From the NCBI GenBank assembly GCA_963281155.1, contig CAUJLY010000004.1:5828001-5892000 (forward strand): a stretch of 64,000 nt of DNA, written 5' to 3'. Each line of letters begins with the position of its first letter. The first letter of the stretch is position 1. The notes under the pieces were generated by a model that was given only the letters and a program-made list of their open reading frames with translations, made no database searches and was not told the DNA's origin. The DNA comes from Rhabditophanes sp. KR3021 (taxonomy: Eukaryota > Nematoda > Chromadorea > Rhabditida > Alloionematidae). This document shows positions 47,747 through 57,672 of this stretch, in pieces. The translations under genes and the position numbers were made by a program.

Positions 47747-49945
47747 ATGGCTTTTAAACTAAAAATCTGCTTGAAAGAAATCCAAGACAATGATTCCATT
47801 GATTCTGGATTCAAATCATCTATTAAGTGCTCTAGTGAGGATATACCAAAGTTATGCGAACCTAATGAGATCAAAATTGTTAGCTTGCTCATTTTGTTTA
47901 TGTTGCTCATTTTAATTATTTCAGGCCAAAAAATTTACCAGACACAATGCTTGGCCTTCATCTCACGAAATCCGAACTGGATTATGGCAAGTAGTTTCAA
48001 AAGATGCAGATTTTGAGGCATCCCGTGAAGTATTCAAGGAAAAGATGAATGATTTGATCAACAGTGGCATCAGCATGATTGAACCAAACTTTTTATCGGT
48101 GGATGGTATTATCATTCAAGATCATGACTTGAAAGAAAACGGAGTCGTCTTGTTGCAGAGACTTTTGATTATTATTGAATACACACGTCCTGAATTGACT
48201 TATGTCCCAGCTATTTACTCTATATCAGCTATTTTTATACACTTCATTGAAGCAGATGAAGCATTTGCTGTTTTAAATAGGTTACTTGGACAAAGTAACA
48301 AATTTCTTATACAATCAGAGCTTTCTTATGAAGCTAGTGCTTACACTCTATTAGCTTTGTTAAAAAAATACAAGTCAAAAGTTTACCGTCACTTAGAGCA
48401 AAGGTGTCGCTCAACAAACGAGAAAGATCTTGTTCAGCCATTGAAGAATTGGTATGAATGGATCTTCAAGCACTTGCCCTTTGATTATCTTGTTCGAGTC
48501 ATAGATTGTTTTGTCATAGAAGGTCACAAATTTTTGCTCAGAATTGGTATTGCTATTATTTATCTCTGGTACAAGAATCGTTCTAAACACCCACTCTCCT
48601 TACTTGACACGCCAATAGATCAATGTGTTGAGGATGTCAACCAACAGCTAATTGCAACAAGTTCAGCTGTTCCGGTTTCTTTCCAAACTATGATCGACAT
48701 TGGTATCGCGATTAAGAATTTCAAAATGTCAACTGTCGATAGGTTCCAAAAACATTACGAAGATCAAGTAAGTTAAATATATCACATTACTTACCACACG
48801 TCCGCTGTTTGTTCTTGATAATTTGCATACTCAAACTAATTGATAGCTTCCAAGTTGTTTATTTAAATGTTTACTAATTTCAATATTTGTTTAGGTTCGT
48901 GAAGAGGTAAATGAGAGACGGGTGCGGAAACAAGCAACTGGAGTCAAATACATGAATCATCTATTTTCAACCGTTTTTACCTCGAGGATTGTCAACGCTG
49001 ACACAGCTCAAGCTTTAATGAGAGCCTTACCCGAAAGACTTCAATTGGAAACACCAATTTTGCTATTTAATTTATCTTCTCAAGGCACTAGTTTTGTCAA
49101 TTTATGGAATAAAATAGACGAGGCTGAGCAATCGCTCTTCATTATTAAGACTATGAAGGGAGACGTATTTGGTGGGTATGCTTCGTCAAGTTGGGTTGAG
49201 AGAAAAGATGTCAAGGAACGTTCGAGAAGTAAATTCTTTGGTACAGGTAATTTAAAAAAAATTATTTTTAAAAATTCAATTAGAACACAAAAAGATATTG
49301 ATACTTCATATGTACTCTTCGTATCCACATTCTGACAATTAATTGGGCAACAAATTTGATCTTAATATACACGTAAATAGCCTGAGCTCCCATTCAAATT
49401 TCAAAGTACGAAGTATTAAAGAGTTGCTAGTACGCAGTCTCTTTAAGTCTGATACCAAATATTATTACATATAAATAACCAGCATTATGCTAAATACAAA
49501 ATTAATAACCAAAAATACTGATCTAAAACCTAATTTTTTCAATTGGAACAGGAGAATGTTTTGTATTTAAGATTGACAAATCTTGTAAAATACCTGTTAT
49601 TTACAATTGGATTGGAAGTAAAAATCCTGATGAAGCAGACCGAGCATCTCAAATGTTTATGGCTGCGGGGGATAAATTCTTAATTGTAAGTTTTGAATAT
49701 CGTGGTTGCTAAGATTGATGTGGTGTGTCTTCGAACGACACGTCGAATGGAGTAACGTTTACTTACGATGTTAAATTTAATTTTAGCTTGGAAGCGGAAG
49801 TGGTGACGCCATTGCCATCCGTGAGGACCTATGCCAAGGAGTTTCCTACGAATGCAACACATTTGCAAGTCCTGCCTTAGCTTCTGAAAGAGCCTTTGAA
49901 ATTCAGGAACTTGAAGTATTTAGTATTCATTCTGGATGTAACTAA
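47747..49945 (+). CDS. TBC1D24: TBC-TLDc protein, TBC1D24-like, 539 aa
   Basis: Exons 47747-47878, 47925-48767, 48895-49246, 49552-49685 and 49787-49945; phases agree (1620 bases). Residues ~50-320 form a divergent TBC domain (HEIRTGLWQVV; YVPAIYSISAIFIHFIEADE; FDYLVRVIDCFVIEGHKFLLRIG). Residues ~335-539 form a TLDc domain (FSTVFTSRIVNADTAQAL; FIIKTMKGDVFGGYASSSW; FGTGECFVFKID; LGSGSGDAIAIREDLCQG; TFASPALASERAFEIQELEV). This pairing defines TBC1D24, which acts at membranes with ARF6 and in vesicle and oxidative-stress biology. The catalytic Arg and Gln fingers of active Rab-GAPs are not evident, as in the family. Length is near the human 559. Confidence 0.9.
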
Positions 49946-50552
49946 TATTTAATATTATTTGGTCTCAATTTTTCCAATATCTTTTCTACTTAGGTTATTT
50001 TCTACTGCAATCTAATTAGGAATCTCTACAATATTTCTTTTCTACAAAACCATTATTTGACATTTATTTTTACGCTGAAACTGCCTCGGTTTTGCCATCT
50101 ACACATAGTTTTAAAAAAGTTTAACACCATTTAGTATCACATCTTTTACAATTTCAACATTTATTAATAAGTTTGTAATTTTTCTGTAATGCTATAATAA
50201 ACTATTTTTACTTTGTAATTTGTACCTGTGTTTCGCAAAAATCGTTTGACACGTATCAACTATTTTATCACATATGGTCAATAGATTAGTTATTATTCTA
50301 TACGAACTGTAACTAAATATTAATTAATTTGTAGTTATTTCATAAGAACTGAAACTATATATGACTTAATTTGATATGATTTTATTCGAATCCTAATTAA
50401 ATATTAATCAGTTAATTGTTAATCCCTTATTCGCATCCAAATTAGATATAAATTAATTGGTTATTCTTTTACTCGAATGAAAATTAAGTATTATTTAATT
50501 AGTTATACGTATCTATCGTGTCTAAATATTAATTGACCATTATTTCAGTAAA
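49946..50552. other. Spacer with a 42-bp minisatellite
   Basis: The left half is the TBC1D24-like 3' region. The right half (50290-50540) is a degenerate tandem repeat. It ends in the TTATTTCAG acceptor just before the MPDU1 ATG. Confidence 0.5.
50290..50540. repeat. Degenerate ~42-bp tandem repeat, about six units
   Basis: Units begin near 50290, 50335, 50380, 50419, 50461 and 50502. The consensus is roughly TTATT-TTA-(C/T)-GAA followed by an A/T stretch with AAATATTAATTAATT. Copies differ at many positions, so the array is old. Confidence 0.55.
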
Positions 50553-51353
50553 ATGGCTTTTAACTTTTTGCAAAGTAAAGTACACGACGCAATTCATTTC
50601 TTGTTTCCAAAGAACTGTTTCGAGGAGATCATTCTTAACTTTAACATTCTTCACAAGGAATGTGTTCCATTAGTTTTGTCTCGTGGTCTTGGATTAGGAG
50701 TAACTATTGGATCAATTTTATTGTTCATGCCACAAATTTTGAAGATCTTTGCTGCCAAATCTGGTAAAGGAATTTCACTATCTTCTCAATTGCTTGCATT
50801 AATTGCTGCTACAGGAACTGCTGCTTATAGTTACTCATCTGGATTTGTATTTTCCCAATGGGGAGATTCTTTGTTTGTTGCCATTCAAATCGCCGTCATT
50901 ATCATGCAAATTCTATTTTACTCCTCTCAATCAGCTTTTGCCTTCGCTTTTTTGGCTGCCTGTTGGGCTACATTTTTAGCGATTGCTTATAATTATATTC
51001 CATTCTCCGTTTTGACACTACTACAAACAGCAACCATTCCAATTATGGTCATTTCAAAGGTAATTTTATTAACTTACAATGCTAGTAATTTAATATTTTT
51101 AATATTCGTTTAGGGAATTCAAATTTATGAAAATCAAAAAAACAAGTCAACTGGAGTACTATCCTTTATCTCAGCGACATTGTCACTTGCCGGATGTTTG
51201 GCTAGAGTCTTTACCTCAATCCAAGAAACTGGTGATAATCTCATTATTGTTTCATTTGGAATCGCCGCTCTACTAAATGGAGTCATCTTCGCTCAATTCC
51301 TTATGTTCTGGAATTCTACTGCTATGAAGATCAAAACCAAGAAATCACAATAA
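50553..51353 (+). CDS. MPDU1: MPDU1 / Lec35, mannose-P-dolichol utilisation protein, 248 aa
   Basis: Exons 50553-51059 and 51114-51353, phase 0. A PQ-loop ER membrane protein needed for use of dolichol-phosphate-linked mannose and glucose in N-glycan and GPI-anchor assembly. The PQ-loop motifs are visible: SILLFMPQILKIFAAKSGKG (residues ~50-70) and, in the second half, MVISKGIQIYENQKNKSTG, with the loop Gln and Lys-Ser-(G/T)-G in place. Seven hydrophobic segments alternate along the sequence (NNLIIVSFGIAALL-type spans at the end). The C-terminus is Lys-rich (KIKTKKSQ), an ER-retention-like tail. The ATG lies four bases after TTATTTCAG. Confidence 0.92.
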
Positions 51354-51529
51354 ATCTGTGTATTTGTATTAATAATTATGTTTGGTCTAACAAAAAATGT
51401 GATAGATGTTTTATCTACTTGTTTATATAATCAAATAGATTTAACGAACTTTTGTGCATTCAAATCGTACCAACGATCGAATATTTTAATAAATTTATTT
51501 CATAATGATAATTAATTATTCCAGATATC

Positions 51530-52114
51530 ATGGCAACGCCCGTAGTTGCAGCAGTTGCTAAAGAAGCAATTAAGGTGCCATTTCTAAAAACGATTGTACC
51601 ACGTACAAAAGAATATTGGATTAAACTTGGGCAAGATTACAAGACATCAATTATAGATTGTGTTAAAGACAGCAAGAAATCTCCGATCAAAGCTGGAATT
51701 ATTATCGGACTATTTGGGGTTTCCGGCTATGCTATCAACACAAACCCAACCACTGATGATTTCAGAAATGATATGGCCATCAGAAGACATGCCTTGTCAT
51801 TGGTTCCACCATCAATCTTGAATCCAACAACAATGACTGCTATCAATGAACGGGAAAACTTGTGGAATCAAAATAAACTGAAATTCTACGATTTTTTGTT
51901 CCTCACTCTAATCGTTAAATGCAAATACGACAAAACATTGTATATAGCAGAAAGTCGGGATGTCAATTTAAAAGATTACATATGGAATGAAATTTTAGAT
52001 AACGTAATTGAAGTTGCCGCATTCGGTAAATACTTTTATCTGGATCAAGCTATGAAAGAGTATGATGTTGATGACAGTCAGTTTCCAAATGGACTTGTTC
52101 CGAGCATCTTTTAA
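51530..52114 (+). CDS. TIMM29: TIM29, mitochondrial TIM22-complex subunit, 194 aa
   Basis: Single exon; ATG six bases after an ATTCCAG acceptor. TIM29 stabilises the TIM22 carrier translocase in the inner mitochondrial membrane. Family pattern: WIKLGQDYKTSIIDCVKDSK near residue 35, PIKAGIIIGLFGVSGYAINT (single membrane span, ~52-72), SLVPPSILNPTT, then a C-terminal intermembrane-space part with YDKTLYIAESRDVNLKDYIW and the conserved end AFGKYFYLDQAMKEYDVDDS. These match the order 'DY…RD…RP-K-A', 'Y-A-RC', 'VG-W-L-MRDCDINDDEF' in animals. It is 176 bases downstream of MPDU1 on the same strand and may be co-transcribed. Confidence 0.82.
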   Translation: MATPVVAAVAKEAIKVPFLKTIVPRTKEYWIKLGQDYKTSIIDCVKDSKKSPIKAGIIIGLFGVSGYAINTNPTTDDFRNDMAIRRHALSLVPPSILNPTTMTAINERENLWNQNKLKFYDFLFLTLIVKCKYDKTLYIAESRDVNLKDYIWNEILDNVIEVAAFGKYFYLDQAMKEYDVDDSQFPNGLVPSIF

Positions 52115-52427
52115 TTGCTCGGTAAAATTTTTTAGATTAAAATATAATATTTAGAGATTGTTGTAGTGAATATAGTTTGTCAATTAGAATATTATAATAT
52201 TAATGAATTGTAATAAATTTTGCTTAACAATGCTTCAATTGAAAAACTTAAACATTATGTCGCAAAGTATCAGCTTAAAAATAACTCAGAGATAATGTTG
52301 CAAAATATGCATTTTTTGAAGCTTTGATGAAAATTTGTTTATAAATAACAAAATAAACTATATAAAAGTTGGTCATTTTACTATAATTCCAAATAGTTGG
52401 TTAGTTTCGTTTTACATTTCTGCAAGG

Positions 52428-53564
52428 ATGCTAGGAGGGTCTACTAACAATTCAAGGTTTTTGCCTCTTATCGAAGAAACTTTAAAGATTCGCAACTTTG
52501 AGAAGAAATTGCAAACTATTCTGAAACAAGCTGTCGTCAACAAAACTTACATTCCGGATGGTCGTAGTTACGGTGTTCCTCCACATTTTGCTGCTCCCTA
52601 TCAAACGAATATGCAACTTGGAGGATTGTGTCAAAACGATGATAATTTTAATAGAAAGATGTATGGACCTAGACAACATGAAATTCTTAGCAGTAGAGCA
52701 TTGAATGAAGTTAATGTTGTGAAGACGAAGAAACAAGCCGTCAGATTTGATGACAAAAATATGCTTAAAGATTCTAACAATTTGAATAAACCAAATGCAT
52801 TTGCCAAGACTAAGATCATGGAAGTACTCGATTCTGCTACCATTGCCTTGAACAATATCCAAAACAAGATAAGCCTGCAAAATGAGAGAAAGAATGCCGA
52901 AGTTGTTGTCCATCAAGCCAAAAAGCATGAAACAACCTCTCAAGCCATTAAATCCAATCGCTCATCTCAATCAGTTGCGATTAAATATGATGCGACCGCT
53001 ATTTCCCCTCAACATTTAACACCTCCTAAACAAGTCTCCATCGTCCCATCAGCTTTATCAAAAAACTCTCTTAAGGTTGACAGAGCCACTTCTCGAGGAA
53101 GTGCTAAAGTAAGTTGCAATCTCGACAGCCATGCTTATTCTGAGTTGAAGGAAATAGCCGAAAAGTTAACATATTATGACAGACAATTGGCAAATCTTAG
53201 ACAAGTACATCAGATCAGCACAAGAAAATCAAACATTGGTCACAAGTATGTATTATCCAAACCACAACCTAAGAAAATCCATACCACTTGCCAAAAGTCA
53301 TCTATGAGAAAAAGCGTTACATCAGCTCATTCCGAAGTTTATTCATGCAAAGAGGAAAATCACTACAAATTGAAATCTGTTTTTAGTGGACATAAAAAGC
53401 ATACTGAGGAAAGTGGGAGTAATTCCTATAAATACGCGCTCCTTCTCGATACTCCGCCTCGTTTCATTTTGAATCGCAAAAATAATCCTTTTGTTGTATC
53501 CAAAAAAGGTATCGGATACGTTCTTGATCCTCCAGTCTTGACATTCCCCGATGAAAAGGAGTAA
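52428..53564 (+). CDS. Unknown basic, largely disordered protein, 378 aa
   Basis: The frame is open from 52335, but ATG 52428 follows a possible acceptor (TTTCTGCAAG) and gives a natural start MLGGSTNNSRFLPLIEETLK. The N-terminal ~45 residues are helical (FEKKLQTILKQAVVNK). A Gly/Pro segment follows (YGVPPHFAAPYQTN). The middle is Ser/Lys-rich with a possible short coiled coil (HAYSELKEIAEKLTYYDRQL). The end is basic with hydrophobic anchors (PPRFILNRKNNPFVVSK). No membrane span or recognised family. The single long exon supports a real gene. A sperm, cytoskeletal or structural role is possible but not shown. Confidence 0.6.
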   Translation: MLGGSTNNSRFLPLIEETLKIRNFEKKLQTILKQAVVNKTYIPDGRSYGVPPHFAAPYQTNMQLGGLCQNDDNFNRKMYGPRQHEILSSRALNEVNVVKTKKQAVRFDDKNMLKDSNNLNKPNAFAKTKIMEVLDSATIALNNIQNKISLQNERKNAEVVVHQAKKHETTSQAIKSNRSSQSVAIKYDATAISPQHLTPPKQVSIVPSALSKNSLKVDRATSRGSAKVSCNLDSHAYSELKEIAEKLTYYDRQLANLRQVHQISTRKSNIGHKYVLSKPQPKKIHTTCQKSSMRKSVTSAHSEVYSCKEENHYKLKSVFSGHKKHTEESGSNSYKYALLLDTPPRFILNRKNNPFVVSKKGIGYVLDPPVLTFPDEKE

Positions 53565-54452
53565 ACAGTGTCTTGTCAACTATTTAACTTTTTTATTAAA
53601 AATTAATTTAATAAATAATTGGATGTTATTTTGTTGTTTCTTATTTCAATACCAATTTCAGTGCTTTTATCTTAAGTAATATATTATATCAACCTAATAC
53701 AATTACCATACCACTAATACAAAATAAATACCAAAATTCTTAAATAAAGTTTGTTTGTAGTTTATGAGTTGTTCATTATTGCCAGGCTACTATTTTCCAA
53801 GCACATTAAATACTCACATTAACTTAAGCTTCATATTAAACAATTTCAGAATGTTAATAAATTAGAAATTTTAAACATTAAAAGGGTTGGCATGTAACCT
53901 ACATATAAAACACTTGACCAGGTAAGCAGTATAGAAGACAGGATATTTTAACAATCTTCATTAAACATTTTATCTAACCAATAAACTGTTTTTCATCTAT
54001 TCTGATTAGTCTACGGATCAAGAACATAAATTAAGGTTGTATAAACTTTTTAAATGTTTACGAAACGAGACTTCATGGCTTATCTTGAGGTTGATGATTT
54101 CTTTGATCCTTAAGCCAAGAAAAAAATGCTAATCCTATTATTCAAAAAAGAAAAATTTCAAAAGCCCATGCCTTAAAAAAGATTGATGTATAGTGTAATT
54201 CCATTTACTTGTACTTTATGATTTGTTGTTGTATTAAGGTCCTTACCGTTTGTTAATAAGTAATATAACATTCAAATGTCGCGTTTAATACAAAAATGTA
54301 CATATTTTTGCGTGCAAATAACTTGACATCCATTAAAAAGTCTCATTGAAGACACTTCGACTAATCATATTCAATCTTTAATTTTGGTGTGAGTAATTTT
54401 CTTAAAAAGAATTTTGGATTGGCGCGCATACAAATTGCGAGAGCTTTCACCT
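53565..54452. other. Intergenic, no gene seen
   Basis: AT-rich spacer between the unknown 378-residue protein and the 35-bp repeat array. AATAAA-like signals follow the upstream stop. No RNA gene recognised. Confidence 0.35.
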
Positions 54453-54582
54453 TAGTACATACTCATCATTTTTTGAGTAATGCAAATTACATACTACTCA
54501 TCATTTTGTAAGTAGTGCAAATTACATACTACTCGTCATTTTTTAAGTAGTGCAAGTTACATACTACTTATCATTTTTTAGG
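54453..54582 (+). repeat. Tandem 35-bp repeat, ~3.7 copies, ending in a splice acceptor
   Basis: Unit starts near 54453, 54488, 54523 and 54558, exactly 35 bases apart for the last three. Core TACATACTACTCATCATTTT then TAAGTAGTGCAAAT. In the last copy the core has become CTTATCATTTTTTAG, a good acceptor 28 bases before the polymerase ATG. Confidence 0.7.
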
Positions 54583-54609
54583 TTGTGCTGCATCAATAAA
54601 CTCGCCAAA

Positions 54610-56370
54610 ATGTTTATGAGCCGAAACTTCATCGCTCTTATAGATTTTCATGCTTTCTTTGCTCAGGTAGAACAAAATCAAAACATATCTCTCAAAGGAA
54701 AGCCTGTAGTCGTTCAAATACAGGGAGACAAAGGAGTTGGCCAGTCAGTCTCTGTATCAAGTGAGGCGGAAGCCATGGGAGTTAGAAATAAAATGTATCC
54801 AAGGAATCTTGGCATCTACCCAAATCTTGTCCTCAAAAGAATACCTTACGATGTAAATTTAAAAAAACCCGACTTTACCAAATATGCACTAGTATCTGCC
54901 AAAATATTTAATTTAGTAGGTAAAGAAACACGGAATATTGTGATTGAAAAGGCTAGCCTTAGCGAGATGTACCTTGATTTAACTTCTTATATCAAAAATT
55001 TGATGGAAGACATTGTTGCTTTAGAAAATTTTAAGGATTCGATGAATGTCGAAAACTTTCATGATAACATCTGTTATTTAGCTTCTGAAAATGATCAAGG
55101 TCAGACGGCATCAGAAGCCAGAACAACCTTATCTCGTTGTATCAAGAATGCTATTTCGAAAAATCACTTGGAAACAATTGCATTCTTCGTGTGCTTAATG
55201 GAAGTGAGCAGAATCAAATCAATGATTAAAGAAAAAACTGGATATGAGGCGTCTGTTGGTGTTAGTTATTCCAAGAAGATTGCTCAGTTCGTTTGCAAAA
55301 GACATGGTCCTTATTCTAGCACCCTAATGCTACCAGGTGCATTTAAAGATGTGTATGGAGGGGCACCAATTGCTAGTATTCCAGGAATAAGTAAGGTCCT
55401 CGTAAAGACATTGGCTGATTGCTATAAAGCTACCATAGTACGTCATCTAATTGTCACGAATCAAGACACATTGAAAGAAGGTCTTAGTTCAGAAGAGTAT
55501 AACCTACTTAAAGACATTCTCCGAGGAAGTATTAAGGAGAAAGTTATATTGAATAACTCATCAACGTTTGTTTCTTTTGGAAAAACAATTATTGAAGGTG
55601 TTAGCACATTTCCTCTAATTGAAGAACATTTCGACAAAATTATTAAAGAACATTTGGAAATAATCATTCAAAACATAATTGCTGCGTTTAAGACTGAAAA
55701 GGAAGAGCGAAATAGAGTGCCTCAAAATATTATTGTCAGTTATCAACGCAGGGGCAATCCAGCATATATTAATAGTAAAGAAATTAAAATATCTTGCACA
55801 AAATATTCGAAATTATTACCGGATTTGTGCTTGAATGGTCTAAAAGAGTTGCTCTCCGAGGATGGCTATTTAAAGGATCCTATTGCTTTTATACGCTTAA
55901 CAGCTAGTAAATTCAAAGTTTTAGAAAGCACTCCACTTGATATGTATTTTGCCCAAAGTTCGACTTCTGCTAAAGATCGTAAAAAATCACTGCCTAATAT
56001 AACTGTCTCTGATTCGAAAGTTGCTCCCAATAATAACAATGGTATTTTGGTAGAAAAAAAAGAGTTGGAAGATTCGAAGAGGAGAAAAACTATCGATGTA
56101 GCAATCTTTAAAGATGGAAGAATATCGAAGGAGAACAATCTTGAGGATGAATACGATTCGGATATAGAAATAATCCAAGTTATTCAAAGAAATGTTGTTA
56201 AAGGACCCATTGCCAAAAATCCAAGTAAAGCTGTTGCAACAAAGAAAAAGGTAGCGCCAAAAAAGAAAACCCTCAACCAAGAAAAGTCTAAAGTCAAAGA
56301 ACGAACACCAAAAGCTCCTGTTGTCCAAGTAGGAAGAAGGTCAATTGATTACTATTTGAAAAAAGAATAA
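54610..56370 (+). CDS. POLH: Y-family DNA polymerase, Pol eta-like, with altered active site, 586 aa
   Basis: Single coding exon; start chosen at ATG 54610, after the TTTTTTAG acceptor. Pol eta bypasses UV photoproducts. Palm/fingers: IALIDFHAFFAQVEQNQN (catalytic Asp12 and steric-gate Phe present), SVSSEAEAMGV, KYALVSAKIF, EKASLSEMYLDLT, then GYEASVGVSYSKKIAQFVCK, helix-hairpin-helix ASIPGISKVLVKTL and a little-finger domain (~330-480). The Lys-rich tail ends in a possible PCNA-binding motif RRSIDYYLKK. Key changes: the metal-binding Asp of the (S-I-D-E) motif is Ser118 (Glu119 kept); the S-Y-E-A-R-A motif is SSEAEA, losing Tyr and Arg; DMDCFF is DFHAFF. Either a non-catalytic paralogue or a polymerase with unusual chemistry. 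The overall fold call is firm. Confidence 0.85.
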   Translation: MFMSRNFIALIDFHAFFAQVEQNQNISLKGKPVVVQIQGDKGVGQSVSVSSEAEAMGVRNKMYPRNLGIYPNLVLKRIPYDVNLKKPDFTKYALVSAKIFNLVGKETRNIVIEKASLSEMYLDLTSYIKNLMEDIVALENFKDSMNVENFHDNICYLASENDQGQTASEARTTLSRCIKNAISKNHLETIAFFVCLMEVSRIKSMIKEKTGYEASVGVSYSKKIAQFVCKRHGPYSSTLMLPGAFKDVYGGAPIASIPGISKVLVKTLADCYKATIVRHLIVTNQDTLKEGLSSEEYNLLKDILRGSIKEKVILNNSSTFVSFGKTIIEGVSTFPLIEEHFDKIIKEHLEIIIQNIIAAFKTEKEERNRVPQNIIVSYQRRGNPAYINSKEIKISCTKYSKLLPDLCLNGLKELLSEDGYLKDPIAFIRLTASKFKVLESTPLDMYFAQSSTSAKDRKKSLPNITVSDSKVAPNNNNGILVEKKELEDSKRRKTIDVAIFKDGRISKENNLEDEYDSDIEIIQVIQRNVVKGPIAKNPSKAVATKKKVAPKKKTLNQEKSKVKERTPKAPVVQVGRRSIDYYLKKE

Positions 56371-56746
56371 TATACTTTATCTAATGTTATCCACATGTTT
56401 TAATATTTCCATTTTGATGTTAATATTGTAAAGGAATATATAAATATTACAAATAATTTTCTTTTATAATAAATATTGCATTATTAAAACTAAAATACCT
56501 TTATTTAATATTATTGGCTTATTTAGAAAGCCATTCTCTGATCTTGTTTAAAACATTTTTATAATCCTGCCAATTTATTTAATAAGATAATTGTGTTCTT
56601 TAAGTAAGATTCTTGTCAATTTAATAGGAAAACTAATTTTTCATAAATACTTTATTACTTCGTAATTATGCCTAGGAATCACAAAAAGATATAATAAAAA
56701 TGAATGAACTCGTAAAAGAGATTGTTTATACATCCAGTTTAATTAG
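56371..56746. other. Convergent 3' spacer, no gene seen
   Basis: Lies between the 3' ends of the polymerase (+) and FBXO7-like (-) genes. AATAAA-like signals are present on both strands; nothing else recognised. Confidence 0.4.
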
Positions 56747-57672
56747 TTAAATAAAATCATTTCCATCAAAGGCATTGTAAGGATTGTATGGATCACGTCT
56801 GAATCTCCCAAATGGATCACTTGGGTCAGGGAAAGCGTCTGGGTTTATTCTTGGTCTAGGGGCAATCAAATCATTCCTTCCTGGTCTGAGAGGATCAAAC
56901 CCAAATCCAAATGGATTTTGCTCGGGTCCAATATGTTGATTTCCATTATACGGGAAGTGCAAGTTTGGATGTCTGTTTGGAATCATAAGAGGATCTGCCA
57001 ACGAATTAATTTCAATCAATCCCTGGCTATTTTTTTTCTTAAAATTGTCCTTGAAAATAACTTTATAATCCCTTTCTCTTAGCTTTGCAGATTCGAGTTC
57101 ACATTTGGTCATTTTCTCTTCACACTTGCTTTTCCAAAATAAGTTTTTAATAACTGTGTTACCTAAACCTTCGTGCACTGCAGAGCATAACAATTCCAAC
57201 TTCACAAATTGATTTGGTTCCAAATACTTCAAAAATTCACTTGCAACTTCCGGAATGTAAATTGTTTTGATAAATGGATTGGAGACTAACATAATTGAAA
57301 TATTAAAACCTTAAATTATTAAAACATACATTTATCTCGGTTTTGTTCTACACATTTAACCAAAGCATTAGAAACATTCCAAAGAACACTACTGGTTGTT
57401 GGATCATCAAAAGTTACATATCCTAGGAAATGTCTTTCTGTTGCAATAAGGATTGATGGTGCAACTTGGATCAACGGACGCTTGGGTTCTTTGTCAAAAA
57501 CATGATAAGCAAAATCATAAATTATACTTGAACCAGGATAGGTGAATGTAGAATTTCCATCATATACAATTGTAGCACCAACATATCCTAATTCATCCAT
57601 TTTCTCATTTAAAACACGTTTGACTGTCATCAACAAGTCTTGGGGGTCTACCGTCTTGCGAATTGATCCCAT
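56747..57672 (-). CDS. FBXO7: FBXO7/PI31-like F-box protein, 293 aa
   Basis: Exons 57330-57672 and 56747-57285, phase-matched (343 + 539). FBXO7 is an SCF ubiquitin-ligase adaptor that binds the proteasome regulator PI31 and acts in mitophagy. Residues ~8-113 fit an FP (FBXO7/PI31) dimerisation domain (TVKRVLNEKMDELGYVG, IYDFAYHVFDKEPKRP, FLGYVTFDDP). Residues ~125-190 fit an F-box (IPEVASEFLKYLEPNQFVKL, LLCSAVHEGLGN, NLFWKSKCEEK). The C-terminal ~90 residues are Pro/Arg-rich with FGFDPLRPGRNDL and DPSDPFGRFR, the tail shared with PI31. There is no N-terminal ubiquitin-like domain. If the F-box is a misreading, the protein would be a PI31 (PSMF1) homologue. The ATG follows a TTTCCAG acceptor. 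Confidence 0.78.

Noticed and set aside
52482..52943. 153-codon minus-strand frame opposite the 378-residue unknown protein
   Set aside because: Shadow; shorter, with no start context, while the plus strand is open for 378 codons.
54453..54582. 35-bp repeats considered as a CRISPR array
   Set aside because: Units are head-to-tail with no unique spacers, and the genome is eukaryotic.
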